NCBI GenBank assembly: GCA_019828545.1
Contig: JACVRA010000474.1
Span: 1-64,000 of the forward strand
Origin: Paracamarosporium sp. OC-R06-R3
Lineage: Eukaryota; Ascomycota; Dothideomycetes; Pleosporales; Didymosphaeriaceae
Direction of reading: 5' to 3'
Length of the DNA stretch: 64,000 nt
The notes below the pieces were generated by a model. It had not been told where the DNA came from. It saw only the letters and a program-made list of their open reading frames with translations, and searched no databases. Made by a program: the position numbers and the translations under genes. How positions within the stretch are numbered: the first letter of the stretch is position 1; each line of letters begins with the position of its first letter. Positions 44,265 to 56,217 of the stretch are shown here, in pieces.

Positions 44265-45999
44265 ATGGCAAACGCGCTCGACCACCTGAACGCCGGCCGC
44301 ACCAGGATCGAGTGGCTCTCGCAGCTCAACACCGAGTATGCCCCCGCCAAGGAGTACCGCCGCACCTCCATCATCGGCACCATTGGGCCCAAGACCAACT
44401 CGGCCGAGAAGATCAACGCCCTGCGCAAGGCTGGCCTCAATGTCGTGCGCATGAACTTCTCCCACGGCACCTACGAGTACCACCAGTCCGTCATCGACAA
44501 CGCGCGCAAGGCCGAGAGCACCCAGGCCGGCAGGCCGCTCGCCATTGCCCTCGACACAAAGGGCCCCGAGATCCGCACCGGCAACACCCCCGGCGACGAG
44601 GACATCCCCATCAGCGCCGGCGACATCCTCAACATCACCACCGACGATGCCTACGCTGCCAAGAGCGACAACAAGAACATGTAAGAACTCAAGCACGCTG
44701 CACCGAAACTGGTGGGTAGACTGACACTTTCCAGGTATGTCGACTACAAGAACATCACCAAGGTCATCGAGCCTGGCCGCATCATCTACGTCGACGACGG
44801 AGTCCTCTCCTTCAAGGTCTTGGAGATCACCGACGACAAGACGCTCAAGGTCGAGTGTGTGAACAACGGTAAGATTTCCTCCAAGAAGGGCGTCAACCTC
44901 CCCAAGACCGACATCGATCTTCCCCCGCTCTCCGAGAAGGACAAGGCCGATCTGAGGTTCGGTGTCAAGAACAAGGTCGACATGGTCTTTGCGTCGTTTA
45001 TCCGCCGTGGTAGCGACATCACTGCCATTCGTGAGGTCCTCGGTGAGGACGGCAAGGACATCCAGATCATCGCCAAGGTAGAGAACCAGCAGGGTGTCAA
45101 CAACTTCGACGAGATCCTCAGGGAAACCGATGGTGTCATGGTGGCTCGTGGTGACTTGGGTATCGAGATCCCTCCGAGCCAGGTTTTCATCGCCCAAAAG
45201 ATGATGATCACCAAGTGCAACATTGCCGGAAAGCCCGCCATTTGTGCTACACAGATGCTCGAATCCATGACCTACAACCCCCGCCCTACCCGTGCCGAAG
45301 TGAGCGATGTCGGCAACGCCGTCCTCGATGGCGCGGATTGTGTCATGTTGTCTGGCGAGACTGCAAAGGGCAACTACCCTGTGGAGGCGGTGACCATGAT
45401 GCACGAGACTTGTCTGCTTGCTGAAGTTGCGATTCCCTACGTGAACGCCTTCGACGAGCTAAGGAAACTGGCTCCTGTCCCTTGCCCGACCACCGAGACG
45501 TGCGCAATGGCAGCTGTCAGCGCGTCTCTGGAGCAGAACGCTGGCGCGATTCTGGTTCTCACCACCAGGTAAATTGAGACGCCTACCTGTTGCTCTTATA
45601 AAGCTAACAATGTCAGTGGTACCACCGCACGCCTCGTATCCAAGTACCGACCCGTCTGTCCCATCATCATGGTTACGCGTAACGCCATGGCCGCTCGGGT
45701 ATGAACAGGCCCATCTTTTGAAATTATCATAAAGCTAATTTTGATAGTACTCACACCTTTACCGCGGCGTGTATCCTTTCTACTTCCCTGAAGATAAGCC
45801 CGACTTCAAATCAAGTCCATGGCAGGAGGATGTCGACCGCCGTCTCAAGTGGGGCATCATGAACGCGATCAAGCTTGGTGTGCTCAGCAAAGGCGATGCT
45901 GTTGTCTGCGTCCAGGGCTGGAGAGGCGGAATGGGTCACACCAACACCCTCCGCATTGTTCCCGCTACCGAGGACTTGGGCCTTGACCAGGAGGCCTAG
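44265..45999 (+). CDS. pki: pyruvate kinase
   Basis: Four exons (44265-44680, 44735-45568, 45617-45698, 45748-45999; introns 54, 48 and 49 nt) give 527 aa, the usual length. Visible motifs are [42 protein letters not shown], the substrate region [32 protein letters not shown] and [13 protein letters not shown]. The last exon carries the effector-binding domain ([15 protein letters not shown]). It catalyses phosphoenolpyruvate plus ADP to pyruvate plus ATP in the cytosol. Codon use is strongly C-ending (GTC, ATC, AAG) in the first exons, as in highly expressed fungal genes. A likely 5'-UTR intron lies upstream. Confidence 0.96.
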
Positions 46000-46319
46000 A
46001 TATAAAATACCGGCTTTATGTAATGAACTGCTTGTAACTCACGTCTAGTACGACATGTTTAGATCTAGATTATGATGACAACAGGCGTAATGGATCATGA
46101 TAGCGTAGCAAATGCAATGAAAACATGGAACTTCAACTGTCCATGGTTGCAAACTCGTGTGTTTTGTCTTTGAAACAGCCTGAGCATCCAACGCTGGTGA
46201 GTATGGATGTGCAATGTTCATCCATTCACCACGAAGTATGGTAAGGCTTAGTCACCCAGCGGCTTCAGGCAGGTGCCAAGCGGTGTTGCAACTACAAAGA
46301 ACACTGGCTCAGGCTGTAC
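46000..46319. other. intergenic between tandem genes
   Basis: This 320-bp region holds the pyruvate kinase 3' end and the promoter of the capping-enzyme gene. Nothing else is recognised. Confidence 0.5.
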
Positions 46320-47642
46320 TTGTGCCGCCCACAGAACTCCGCAAACATGGATATCGCCGCCCTAGTTAACCCTGTGTCCGAGGCCCTCCCGCGCCGCTCG
46401 CCCTCCGGTTCGCATAACAACATACTAGCGCCGAGCCCTGCGCTCTCGAGCGCGACGCTCCCGGCCACTCCTCGACAGTCACACACCAGCATCATGAGTC
46501 GCAAACGCAAGCGACGCGACTCGAGGCCCATCTGGGCTGTCCGAGAAGATGAAATCTTCGACGGCAAGACACTCCAACAAGATATCAACGAACGCCAGCG
46601 CCAGCAGCCTCCAAAACCGCAGCCGCGACCGCAGCCCTCCCAGTCACAACCACCGCCGGTCGCATCGCGCAATGGACACTCACAACCCCAGCCTTCGAGT
46701 GCTCCGCATCCTGCATCATCTGCTGCGCTGGCTGGCTTTGAGCGACCCATATCCCACGATCCTCGAGTCTACGACGAGATACAACGGCAGGTCTGCGATT
46801 TCCTCTTCAGGAACATCGTTGTAAACGACCGGATCCGGGCACTACTTCATGAGGCACCAGATACAACTGTGGAGGTGGAAGCCCGTTGGGGACAGATCCT
46901 CCGGCGCGAGACAAACGAACGCCTTGCGGGAGCCCACATGACCGAATGCGTGATCTGGCCTGCCGTTTCGAACTCGACCAAATTCGAGAGTACCATGAAC
47001 CTTCAGCAACATCAGAGCATGAACAAATACCTCAACAAGCAGGTATACAATGCCAAACCGGGGAATCCGAATAATCGACCTGAAATTGGGTACAAGCATA
47101 CCAAAGTCGTTGACCAGCAGTATGAGCTCGACGAAGAGTCCATATCTCGGCTCTCTCCCGCAGCACAAAGCATTCTTAAGGCTAGCGGCAAACATGAACG
47201 TATACGGGTGTCACGCGATCAAAAATCCGGCGAGATAATCGCAGCAATCATCAAACATAAAGTGAATAATCTCGAGATTAGTTCGCCGCAAACAGAATGG
47301 GATTACCGAATCGGTGTCAACATTGAAATCGCCTTCCCCGGGCCTTTGGATGGTCTGACAGAGGCAGTCGAGAAGGGTAGATCTGTCGAGGCAATGAAGC
47401 GCTACAAGGATCGCATGTCGTACTCTTACCTGGGTGCATTCCAGGTCGATCTGACCCAGGTCACCCAAGATAACCAGAAGATCCATGAACTAGAGCTGGA
47501 GCTCAATTCGGATGTTCTCCTGGAACATGGTGATCGGGTCAGGAACCAACAGCCAAACGACTTTGAGCCTTTAATCAATGGTATGATTAACAACCTGAGG
47601 GTTTTATCACGCGAAATCACACCTCCTAAGAGGAGTATATGA
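46320..47642 (+). CDS. cet1: mRNA-capping enzyme beta subunit (RNA 5'-triphosphatase)
   Basis: This single exon gives 440 aa from 46320, or 431 aa from the Met at 46347 (MDIAALVNPVSEALPRRSP), which I think more likely. After a Pro/Gln-rich N-terminus of about 130 residues comes the metal-dependent triphosphatase tunnel fold of Cet1. Strands carry the metal-binding Glu residues: DTTVEVEARWGQI, DYRIGVNIEIAFPG and HELELELNSDVL. It removes the gamma-phosphate of nascent mRNA as the first step of cap formation in the nucleus. This family is fungal and protozoan, unrelated to the metazoan cysteine phosphatase type. Confidence 0.92.
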   Translation: MCRPQNSANMDIAALVNPVSEALPRRSPSGSHNNILAPSPALSSATLPATPRQSHTSIMSRKRKRRDSRPIWAVREDEIFDGKTLQQDINERQRQQPPKPQPRPQPSQSQPPPVASRNGHSQPQPSSAPHPASSAALAGFERPISHDPRVYDEIQRQVCDFLFRNIVVNDRIRALLHEAPDTTVEVEARWGQILRRETNERLAGAHMTECVIWPAVSNSTKFESTMNLQQHQSMNKYLNKQVYNAKPGNPNNRPEIGYKHTKVVDQQYELDEESISRLSPAAQSILKASGKHERIRVSRDQKSGEIIAAIIKHKVNNLEISSPQTEWDYRIGVNIEIAFPGPLDGLTEAVEKGRSVEAMKRYKDRMSYSYLGAFQVDLTQVTQDNQKIHELELELNSDVLLEHGDRVRNQQPNDFEPLINGMINNLRVLSREITPPKRSI

Positions 47643-48534
47643 TCTACGCTTTGTTTGAAATTCATGCGGAGACTGACAACTGCTCTCTCCATCTCATTTT
47701 CGGAATTCCTGGTTGGTGATGAGTGGAGAGGCAAACGCCAAACTCATTCTTAGTTTAACTCATTGTGGTGTTATGTATTGATATTTGTAGTTTTCGGAAT
47801 CCTTCAGTGCTTCAGAAATAGTGGGTTTCGATCATGAACAAGGGTGCATCGGGTCTCTGGAAGCATTTGGACACGGAGTTTGAAAATCAATGATACCCCG
47901 GTTTTTGTGAGAAGCGTTTTACACACGGCAATGGTGAACATATAGAAGGTACTGCCATGTGAAAGCAGGCATTTTTCAGAACGACTGTACCAACAGTGAC
48001 CCCGCATGTTGCAACACCATGATCTACGTCGGGGACATACACTATGCAGAGTAGGTGTTGGATGGCCGGACTTTTTCCGGTGTTGTGTCGTAAGAAAAAA
48101 GCACCCATCGAAGGCGTCGGCACGTACGAAGACATATGCATACTCGGAAATAAAAGAGCACCTCGCAGCCGATACGGGTATTTGATTAAATTTCGCAGCG
48201 CTCATGAAGTCGTGATGCCTAGCTTTGGTAATCGGAAGGCGCGCACGGGCCCCTGTCGTCAGAAGCAGAAGCTCCGAACCTCAACCACCGACAACTGCCA
48301 TCTTCATTCTCCGCCCCTTTCCCTTCACCACGCCTCTCTCACCGCGCAGGCCTATTCCGACGCCCTGCACGACACTGCCGCCGAACTTCGGTTCCGATAG
48401 CTCGCCTGCTGGGGCGCCACTCCCAGCTCCATCTCCTTCTACCGCCTTCGCCAGCTCGCACCTGCACCGCCAGCATCGCGGGCTGACTCTCAAACCGCAA
48501 AGACAGTGCCGCCAACCGCAAAGTATCTCTCACC
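47643..48534. other. intergenic, promoter of RPN2
   Basis: This is 892 bp with overlapping weak ORFs and no domains. The part after about 48230 is CT-rich and probably the RPN2 leader. No Rpn4-type element was found. Confidence 0.5.
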
Positions 48535-51500
48535 ATGGTCGGCCTCACCTCTGCTGCCGGCGTTGTCGGCTTCCTCTCGGAACCAGATCCGGCTCTGCGG
48601 TCCTTTGCCTTACACCGGTTAAACGAGGAAATCGACCTACTGTGGCCGGAAGTTGCTGGTTCTGTTAGTCAAATGTAAGCTTTTTCCAAAGAACGACCCG
48701 TCACATGTGATCAGAAACGTGAATGCTAACGTACCGTGTGTGTCATAGTGAGGCTCTCTACGAGGATGAGTCGTTCCCCGAGCGAGAGCTTGCGGCACTG
48801 GTCACCGCCAAGGTCTACTATCAGCTGCAGGAATATAACGAGAGCATGGTCTTCGCGCTCGGTGCTGGCAAACTCTTCGACATCCACCACGCCGGGGAGT
48901 TTGAAGAGACAATATTGGGTGAGTAATGCCCGCGATTGCTGAGAGTACATTATCTGGCGATGATACTAGGAAAATCCGAAAGTGGTCTTTTACCTACAAA
49001 TGGAAGCTAACGATGGCAATAGCAAAATGCTTAGATACATACATCGCCTTGTCCGCAATGCATAATCCCCCGACGCCGATAAGCAGAGCAAACCAAGTCC
49101 CTCCTCAGTTGACGACATCTTTCGACCGCATTGCAACCGGAGGCGCTAGCACATCAGCAGGCCTGACATCTCCAATAACGCCTTTCTCACAATCGGCTTT
49201 ACCTTCGAAGTCGCTACTGTCTCGCGAGGATTCGACAACGTTCGACCCCAGTCTTCCCGGTGGCGGTAATGCTGGTGTGGTTGGGGCCCACCCCACCCCT
49301 CTTATCCTCCAGCGGAGCGTACAGAAGAACCTTCAAGCGACTATACGGCGAATATTCGAGAGCTGTTACGAGAATGGCGACTACAAGCAGGTCGTTGGAA
49401 TTGCCATTGAAGCAAGGAATCTTGACGTTTTAAGGGAGTGTTTCCTGCAGGCGAGCCAGGACGAAAAGAAGCAGGGCAAAAAGCCAGCTGGCTCGCCTAG
49501 CAAGAGCGAAGAGTTGATGGAATATGTTCTGGACATTTGCATGAACGTGGTGCAGGAGCGGGGCTTGCGAAATGAGGTAACGATTTCTGATCCGTACACG
49601 AAAGTCGAGCTAACTTGACGCAGATCTTGCGCCTCATACTCGATTTGCTCAATGAGATCCCCAATCCAGACTATTTCTCGATTGCGAAATGCGTGGTCTA
49701 CCTGAATCAACATTCCTTGGCGTCGAATCTCATCCAACAACTCGTTAAGCGTGGCGATAGCAAGTCGCTCGCTGTCGCCTACCAGATCTCTTTTGATTTA
49801 TATGAGAACGGCACACAGGAGTTCCTCGGGAAAGTGATGGAAGAGCTACCAAAAGAGGAGAAGAGTGACGAAAAGCCTTCGGCTAACGGGGACGCTTCGC
49901 AGAAGTCTCAATCTGAAGAGGCAGGCGAGACCGAAGGTCTGCTCTCGAATATCGACACGAGCAACGTGTCTACCGTTGTCTCCCGTACAAAGAAGACGGC
50001 CCTGACAGATGACGAATCGAAAGCTTTCAAATCGGTGCGCGAGGTACTTCAAGGTACTAAGAGCATTGAGCTCAACCTTGAGTTCCTCTACCGAAATAAT
50101 CATGCCGATAAGAATATATTGAACAAGATCCGGGACAGCCTGGAGTCAAGAAACTCCATCTTCCACACTGGCGTTACGTTTGCGAATGCCTTTATGAATG
50201 CAGGTACAACGAATGACACGTTCTTCCGAGAAAATCTGGATTGGCTAGGCAAGGCCGTCAACTGGTCCAAATTCACCGCCACAGCTGCCCTGGGTGTCAT
50301 TCACCGTGGGAACATCACTCAAGGTCAGAAGTTGCTGGACCCTTACCTGCCAAAGGAGACAGTCTCGTCAGGCAGTCACTACGAACAGGGTGGATCCCTC
50401 TACGCCTTAGGCCTTATCTACTCGAACCACGGGACTCATGTGCTGGACTATCTACTGGAGCAATTCCAAAATGCTTCGGAGGAGGTTATTCAGCACGGTG
50501 GTGCACTCGGATTGGGTGTCGCTGGTATGGGCACAGGCTCAGAGGAAATATTTGAGGCATTCAAGAACATTCTTTACACTGACTCAGCCATCAATGGAGA
50601 AGCCGTCGGTCTTTCCATGGGCCTTGTCATGCTTGGCACTGGCAATATCAAGGCGCTTGAGGATATGATCCAGTATGCCCACGACACCCAACACGAGAAG
50701 ATTGTCCGAGGTCTAGCCATGGGCATGGCTCTCGTCATGTATGCTCGGGAGGAGGCTGCCGATGAACTCGTTAACGGTCTGCTTGACGACCCAGACCCAA
50801 CCCTGCGTTACGGAGGTATCATGACCATCGCCCTTGCATACTGCGGCACGAGCAGCAACAAGGCGATCCGTAGGTTGCTCCATGTTGCTGTCAGCGATGT
50901 CAACGATGATGTGCGCCGTGTGGCGGTGATGAGCTTGGGCTTTGTATTGTTCCGAAAACCTGGCAGCGTTCCTCGCATGGTCGAGCTTTTGGCAGAGTCT
51001 TACAACCCTCACGTCAGGTATGGTGCCACCATGGCACTTGGTATTGCCTGCGCAGGTACTGGTCTTGATGAGGCCATCGATCTCTTAGAGCCGATGATGA
51101 AGGATTCGACCGACTTTGTCCGACAAGGTGCTCTTATCTCGCTCGCCATGATTATGGTACAGCAGAATGAGGCCATGAACCCCAAGGTGGCAACGATTCG
51201 CAGGAGGCTCACCAGGATCATCGGTGACCGACACGAGGACGCCATGGCGAAGTTCGGTTGTGCACTTGCTCTTGGTATCATCGATGCTGGTGGTCGCAAC
51301 TGTACGATCGGCCTGCAAACACAGACCGGAAACTTGAACATGACTGCTATTGTAGGCATGGCTGTATTTACACAGTACTGGTACTGGTTTCCGTTAACAC
51401 ACTTCCTTTCTCTCAGCTTCACACCTACGGCCATCATCGGTGTTGATCAAGACCTCGAAATTCCATCTTTCAAATTCCACAGCAACACTCGACCAAGCAT

Positions 51501-52189
51501 GTTTGATTACCCGCCTGAGCAGGAGGTCAAGGCGGAAGAAGCACCAAAAGCGATCAAAGCGGCAGTTCTATCTACGACTGCTCAAGACAAGCGACGGAAA
51601 GCGGTGAAGGCGCGACAACAGCGACGCGAGAGTATGGATGTCGACCAATCACCCACAACGCCCAAGATTCAAGCGTCAGACGATGATAAGATGGACATAG
51701 ATGAGGAAAAGAAGGACGATAAAGAGAAAGAAGACACCCCGGCTGTAGAGACATCAAAAAAGAAGGCAGAGAAGGAGAAGGTTGGCTACGAACTCAAGAA
51801 CATGTCACGCGTATTGCCTGGGCAGGTGAAGTATATCAGCTTCCCTGAAGAGCGATATGTTCCTGTCAAGAAGGTGAGTAATCCACACAAGAGAAGCACT
51901 TCGGCGATTCCCAGCTAACCATAAACAGCCTACTGGAGGTGTCATGCTTGTCCACGACACCAAGCCATCGGAACCGAAGACCCTGTTAGAACTAAAGGTG
52001 AAGAAGGCAGCACCTGCCCCCGCACCCGGTGCAGCAGGACCATCAGGCGACCACGCACCGGTAGGAGTACAAGCGGGTTCTGAGGTAGAGGATGTAGACG
52101 ACAACTTGGTGGAGGAAGGAGATGCTGAGGCATCAGTTCCTGGGGAATTCGAGTACATTTCAGACACTGGGGAGGGTGATGACGACTAG
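48535..52189 (+). CDS. RPN2: 26S proteasome base subunit RPN2
   Basis: Five exons (48535-48674, 48749-48918, 49023-49576, 49624-51873, 51929-52189; introns 74, 104, 47 and 55 nt) give 1124 aa. The start MVGLTSAAGVVGFLSEPDPAL is the typical RPN2/PSMD1 N-terminus. The centre is a toroid of proteasome/cyclosome repeats (GGALGLGVAGMGTGSEEIF, GLAMGMALVMYAREEAADEL, TLRYGGIMTIALAYCGT, VRRVAVMSLGFVLFR, VRYGATMALGIACAGTG). The C-terminal part holds a charged insert and ends in EFEYISDTGEGDDD, the acidic tail that binds RPN13 in other species. RPN2 is the scaffold of the 19S base, holding ubiquitin receptors. Intron 2 was extended to the acceptor before AKCLDTYIALSAMHN; a shorter version breaks the conserved ETILAKC join. 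Confidence 0.93.
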
Positions 52190-52531
52190 GACTTGGCCGG
52201 GAAGAACCAATGAATGTTTTGTACTATCAGTTCTGGGCAGCTGTTCGCCTTGTATTAATTTCAGGCGCCGGGAGGCATGAGAGTGGTGGTCTGCCCGCCT
52301 GTTTAGACGTGATCGAGCAATGTATATTAGCCGACAAGGTCTACATGTTACTTTTGCTCTTCGTAATGCAATCCAGCGGCCTTTCACGTCTATGGTGTGT
52401 TCCCTCCAATCGAAGCGTCCCCCGTTTCCATGCGTAATCGTAGTTCGGCCCGAATAACACCGATCTTGGCGCGTGTCAGTCCACGCGCATCTCGCATCTA
52501 GCAGAAAAGTTGAAGTCCAACCCAACGCGCG
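52190..52531. other. intergenic, promoter of COX10
   Basis: This is 342 bp between tandem genes. Nothing is recognised beyond presumed 3' and 5' signals. Confidence 0.5.
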
Positions 52532-54064
52532 ATGAGCCTCCGAGCGCCTCCAATCCGATCGATTCTCACACAAGATGCAAGCTCCGTGTACTCACAATGC
52601 TGGCGCAAGCTTTCCCAATCGCCAATGCCCCGCCGGCAGCCTTTCTCCCACATGCCTTCTAGCCGACACGCGGTAGCAGTAGGGAAGAGCAGGAATTCTT
52701 TCAGCAAGGATTACTTTTGGACAAACTCTACGCTTAAGGAGACTTTCGGGAAGTCGATTGCGTGGTCAAAGCGGGATATCCAAAGCTCGATTGCTTCGGT
52801 CAGAACAGGGACGACCGAGCCAGCTAACGACGCTCCGCAAACCGAACGTTTGGAGACATCCACAGAAGATGTGCTTCCGCATCGGCGACGCAAACGACGG
52901 CGAGAAATAGAAGCGGCCGAAAGTGCAGAAAAAAAGTATCCTATCGCATTAGATGCATCAGCGCAATTAGCAGACATCTCCTCGAAGCTGCCGCAGCGAT
53001 CGTTTAAACGGGTGTTCACGACCTACCTCTCATTATCGAAACCTAGACTTTCTTTCCTCGTTGTACTTACGGCCACCGCCGCATACTCTCTTTACCCTGT
53101 GCCGGGCCTCCTCGCTCCGGCCGCAACCGCTACACCGTCTCTATCTACGCTCACGCTGTTCTTCCTTACATCAGGAACAGCTTTATGCTCGGCCTCGGCC
53201 AATGCGTTCAATATGCTTATGGAGCCCGAACACGATGCAAAAATGAGCCGCACCCGAAACCGCCCGCTCGTGCGCAAACTGATTAGCACAAGAGGTGCTA
53301 TGGCCTTTGCCATTGCATGCGGAGTGCTTGGCACCGGCGCACTATACTACGGCGTCAACCCGACCACGGCGTTTCTAGGCTTTACGAACATCGTACTCTA
53401 CGCTGGCTGCTATACTCCCTTGAAGCGGATGCATGTAATTAATACTTGGATCGGAGCCATAGTAGGCGGTATACCTCCGCTAATGGGCTGGACTGCGGCA
53501 GCAGGACAATGTGCTCACGATGGCACATGGCAAGAGTTGCTCTTCGGTGAGGACAGCGCAGGTGGCTGGCTTTGTGCCGCGCTCCTCTTTGCCTGGCAAT
53601 TCCCGCACTTCAACTCCCTTTCATGGTCCATCCGCGAAGAATACAAGCACGCTGGCTACCGCATGCTGGCCTGGGTCAATCCTGCGCAGAACATTCGTGT
53701 GGCGCTGCGCTACGCCATCCTCATGTTCCCCGTCTGCATTGGCTTGTCTTACTGCGGAGTCACGGATTGGAGTTTCATTGCTACGAGCAGCGTAGTAAAT
53801 GGCTGGATGGCATGGAAGGCTGTAGAGTTTTGGCGGGAACAAGGCCACAAGGGCACTGCGCGGGGACTGTTCTGGGCGAGTGTGTGGCATGTGCCGATTG
53901 TGATGGTGTTAGCTATGGCGCAGAAGAAGGGGCTGGGTGAGCGGGTGTGGAGGAGTATATTTGGATACCCGGATGACGAAGATGACTTATACTATGAGGT
54001 TGGGGAGCTGGAAGAAGAAGAGGAGAAGGTCAGGGCTGTCGTGGAACGGCGGAGCAGTGCGTGA
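52532..54064 (+). CDS. COX10: protoheme IX farnesyltransferase COX10
   Basis: This single exon gives 510 aa. The first ~150 residues are basic and Ser/Arg-rich (a mitochondrial presequence and fungal spacer). The UbiA-type membrane domain starts at about residue 160 (LSLSKPRLSFLVVLTATAAY) and has NAFNMLMEPEHDAKMSRTRN with the RTRNRPL motif, GCYTPLKRMHVINTWIGAIV and GGIPPLMGWTAA, and the second Asp/Glu region FAWQFPHFNSLSW. COX10 farnesylates heme b to heme o in the inner mitochondrial membrane, needed for cytochrome c oxidase. A Glu-rich tail ends the protein. Confidence 0.93.
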   Translation: MSLRAPPIRSILTQDASSVYSQCWRKLSQSPMPRRQPFSHMPSSRHAVAVGKSRNSFSKDYFWTNSTLKETFGKSIAWSKRDIQSSIASVRTGTTEPANDAPQTERLETSTEDVLPHRRRKRRREIEAAESAEKKYPIALDASAQLADISSKLPQRSFKRVFTTYLSLSKPRLSFLVVLTATAAYSLYPVPGLLAPAATATPSLSTLTLFFLTSGTALCSASANAFNMLMEPEHDAKMSRTRNRPLVRKLISTRGAMAFAIACGVLGTGALYYGVNPTTAFLGFTNIVLYAGCYTPLKRMHVINTWIGAIVGGIPPLMGWTAAAGQCAHDGTWQELLFGEDSAGGWLCAALLFAWQFPHFNSLSWSIREEYKHAGYRMLAWVNPAQNIRVALRYAILMFPVCIGLSYCGVTDWSFIATSSVVNGWMAWKAVEFWREQGHKGTARGLFWASVWHVPIVMVLAMAQKKGLGERVWRSIFGYPDDEDDLYYEVGELEEEEEKVRAVVERRSSA

Positions 54065-55122
54065 GGGCTTGGTTATGTTGTTCTTTTGTTACGATAGTAA
54101 GTGGTGTTGGTGGGTTGTGTCTGCAGGCCTCGAGTATCTGCTTGAAGACTCGGATTTTGCTGGTTACTGGAGTCAAACTGAAGGGTTTCCTAGATGTTGT
54201 CACAATAGTAGCTGTATTATAGTATGTACTGTCATCAAGACGGGTCTGGACTATGGCATTAGGCGCTACTTTCTAAAAACCGTTCGTCTATGCATCTATA
54301 CGTCATGTGAAAGCGTAGTGAATATGCAATAATATAATCTTCTTGCGCCGTGGCACCTACACGATCAACTACGCCTTTTCGGGTCTTTGTCTCGAGTATT
54401 GGCTGCACACTTTGGGGAGCCCATGTACTGAAACTGGTAAACCATCTTGACTAAACGGCTCGCACCTTGCTCTCAGCGAGCCAATTAAATGTGTCACCTA
54501 GGGCTTACCTCAAATAACATTTCGACTACCGAGTATCCGGAACATTTGCCCTCTGGATTATACTTCAAACACAAGCAAATAGGTTTTAGCCCAAGTATGG
54601 GTGAGTCTAGGTATGAAAGTTGTGGACGTTGGGTTCTCAACGTTGTCCTATCTTTCGTAGAATCACAGGATTGCGACTTCTCTTCGCCTTGGTATTGCAG
54701 TGTTTCGCCATTCCGCCCAAGCGCATCCGTAATCTCAATCCTAGTATACCACGTTTCGAACACTGACATGACACTCTAGCCAATCAACCTCCACAAAACA
54801 AGGCCTTTCTCATCTAACAAAGATTAATCCCAATATACATGTAGGCCTTTTTTCTCTCGGCATTAAGATTCCTTTTACCCGCCGGCACTATGCCCGTAGC
54901 CGACATACGATAAGCTACCGTTTTCGTGGTCATCTGGGGTGCATACATATTGCGTCTCTCTTGGATGGTATTGGCGAATACGTGGGCACGTACTAAGGGG
55001 GCCGAGGACATGATGGTGACCCAGCACGGTCTGGAGGGCATATAAAGTGCGCTCTTTGCCGGGTATGGGCACGAACCCAGGGACCCACGACACACCTTGA
55101 CCTACGCACAGCTCGAGAGAAG
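54065..55122. other. intergenic, promoter of the AA9 gene
   Basis: This is 1.06 kb with small ORFs on both strands at 54489-54779 that shadow one another. CreA-like SYGGRG sites occur at 54934-54939 (CTGGGG) and 55031-55036 (CTGGAG), fitting carbon repression, but the motif is short and frequent. Confidence 0.45.
55041..55047 (+). promoter_or_regulatory. TATA box of the AA9 gene
   Basis: The sequence tataaag lies 82 bp upstream of the AA9 ATG in the context ggcatataaagtgc, a good match in sequence and spacing to an inducible fungal promoter. Confidence 0.55.
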
Positions 55123-56003
55123 ATGAAGTTCCTCGGTGCCCTCTTCCTTGCCGCTACGGCCTCAGCACACTACACGTTCCCGGCTCTCGTGGTTGGAGGC
55201 TCGTCGACGGGCGCGTGGCAGTATGTTCGTAAGACGACCAACTACCAGAGCAATGGGCCCGTGACGGATGTATGTTGTCTGGTTCATTCTTTCTATCTAC
55301 TCGATCTGAGCTCGAGGAAAACATGCTGACACCATACAAGGTTTCATCCAACCAAATCCGTTGCTACGAGCTCTCCCCAGGGACTGGGGCCCAAGGAACC
55401 TACGAAGTCGCCGCCGGCTCCACCATCGGGTTCACAGCGCAGTCGTCCATTTCCCATCCCGGTACTTCTATCCACTCCTTTGATTCTTGAACATAACACT
55501 GACTTTGTACCCCCAACATTAGGTACCCTCCAATTCTACATGGCGAAGGTCCCAAGCGGGCAGAGTGCTGCGACCTGGGACGGAAGCGGCAACGTATGGT
55601 TCAAGATCTTCGAACAGGGCCCAACGATTGCAGCCGGTGGGCTTACCTGGCCCAGCCAGGGAAAGAGCCAAGTCACGGTTCCGATCCCGAAGAGCCTGCC
55701 GAGCGGCGAGTATCTCTTCCGCGTGGAGCACATCGCGCTACACTCTGCTGGTTCGGCGGGCGGCGCCCAGTTCTACATCAGCTGTGCGCAGGTAAAGGTC
55801 ACGGTGAGTGTTTCACGCTTATCCAGGTATTTTTCTATCATGGGTATGCTGACAATATACAGGGTGGTGGCAGTGGCTCTCCAAGTCCGCTCGTGTCGTT
55901 CCCCGGCGCCTACAAGGCGACTGACCCCGGAATCATGATCAACATCTATTACCCTGTGCCGACGTCGTACACTCCCCCTGGGCCTAAGGTCTGGGCGGGT
56001 TAG
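55123..56003 (+). CDS. AA9 lytic polysaccharide monooxygenase
   Basis: Four exons (55123-55269, 55341-55461, 55523-55803, 55863-56003; introns 71, 61 and 59 nt) give 229 aa. After the signal peptide [15 protein letters not shown] the mature enzyme begins with His16 (HYTFP), the N-terminal half of the copper histidine brace. The second brace His is H88 ([16 protein letters not shown]). H163, Q172 and the axial Y174 (AQFYISCAQ) follow at the usual spacing. AA9 enzymes oxidatively cleave cellulose, and sometimes hemicellulose, outside the cell. There is no cellulose-binding module and only a short C-terminus. C1 or C4 regioselectivity cannot be read from this. Confidence 0.93.
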
Positions 56004-56217
56004 CGAGTGGAGTAGGAGGTTATCGGATAAGATATAGCTTGGATTGGTTTACGAATAAAGGCCCACATTGAAATGAAATCATGCCTTTTCTGCTTCCTGA
56101 TACCTAGACTTCTCGCTATTTTGTACTCTATGCGTATTCTACTCTCGAGTGTCCATACGTGCCGTACTGGCATCCTGAATCTCTAAGAAAGAAGAGTCGC
56201 ACATACCGCTCTCAAAT

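Noticed and set aside
44238..45404. 388-codon minus-strand ORF over pyruvate kinase
   Set aside because: Gly/Asp/Leu/Val-rich antisense frame caused by strong codon bias in the pyruvate kinase gene.
26517..52189. RPN5 and RPN2 within about 20 kb as a proteasome cluster
   Set aside because: Many unrelated housekeeping genes lie between them and no shared promoter element was found; probably coincidence.
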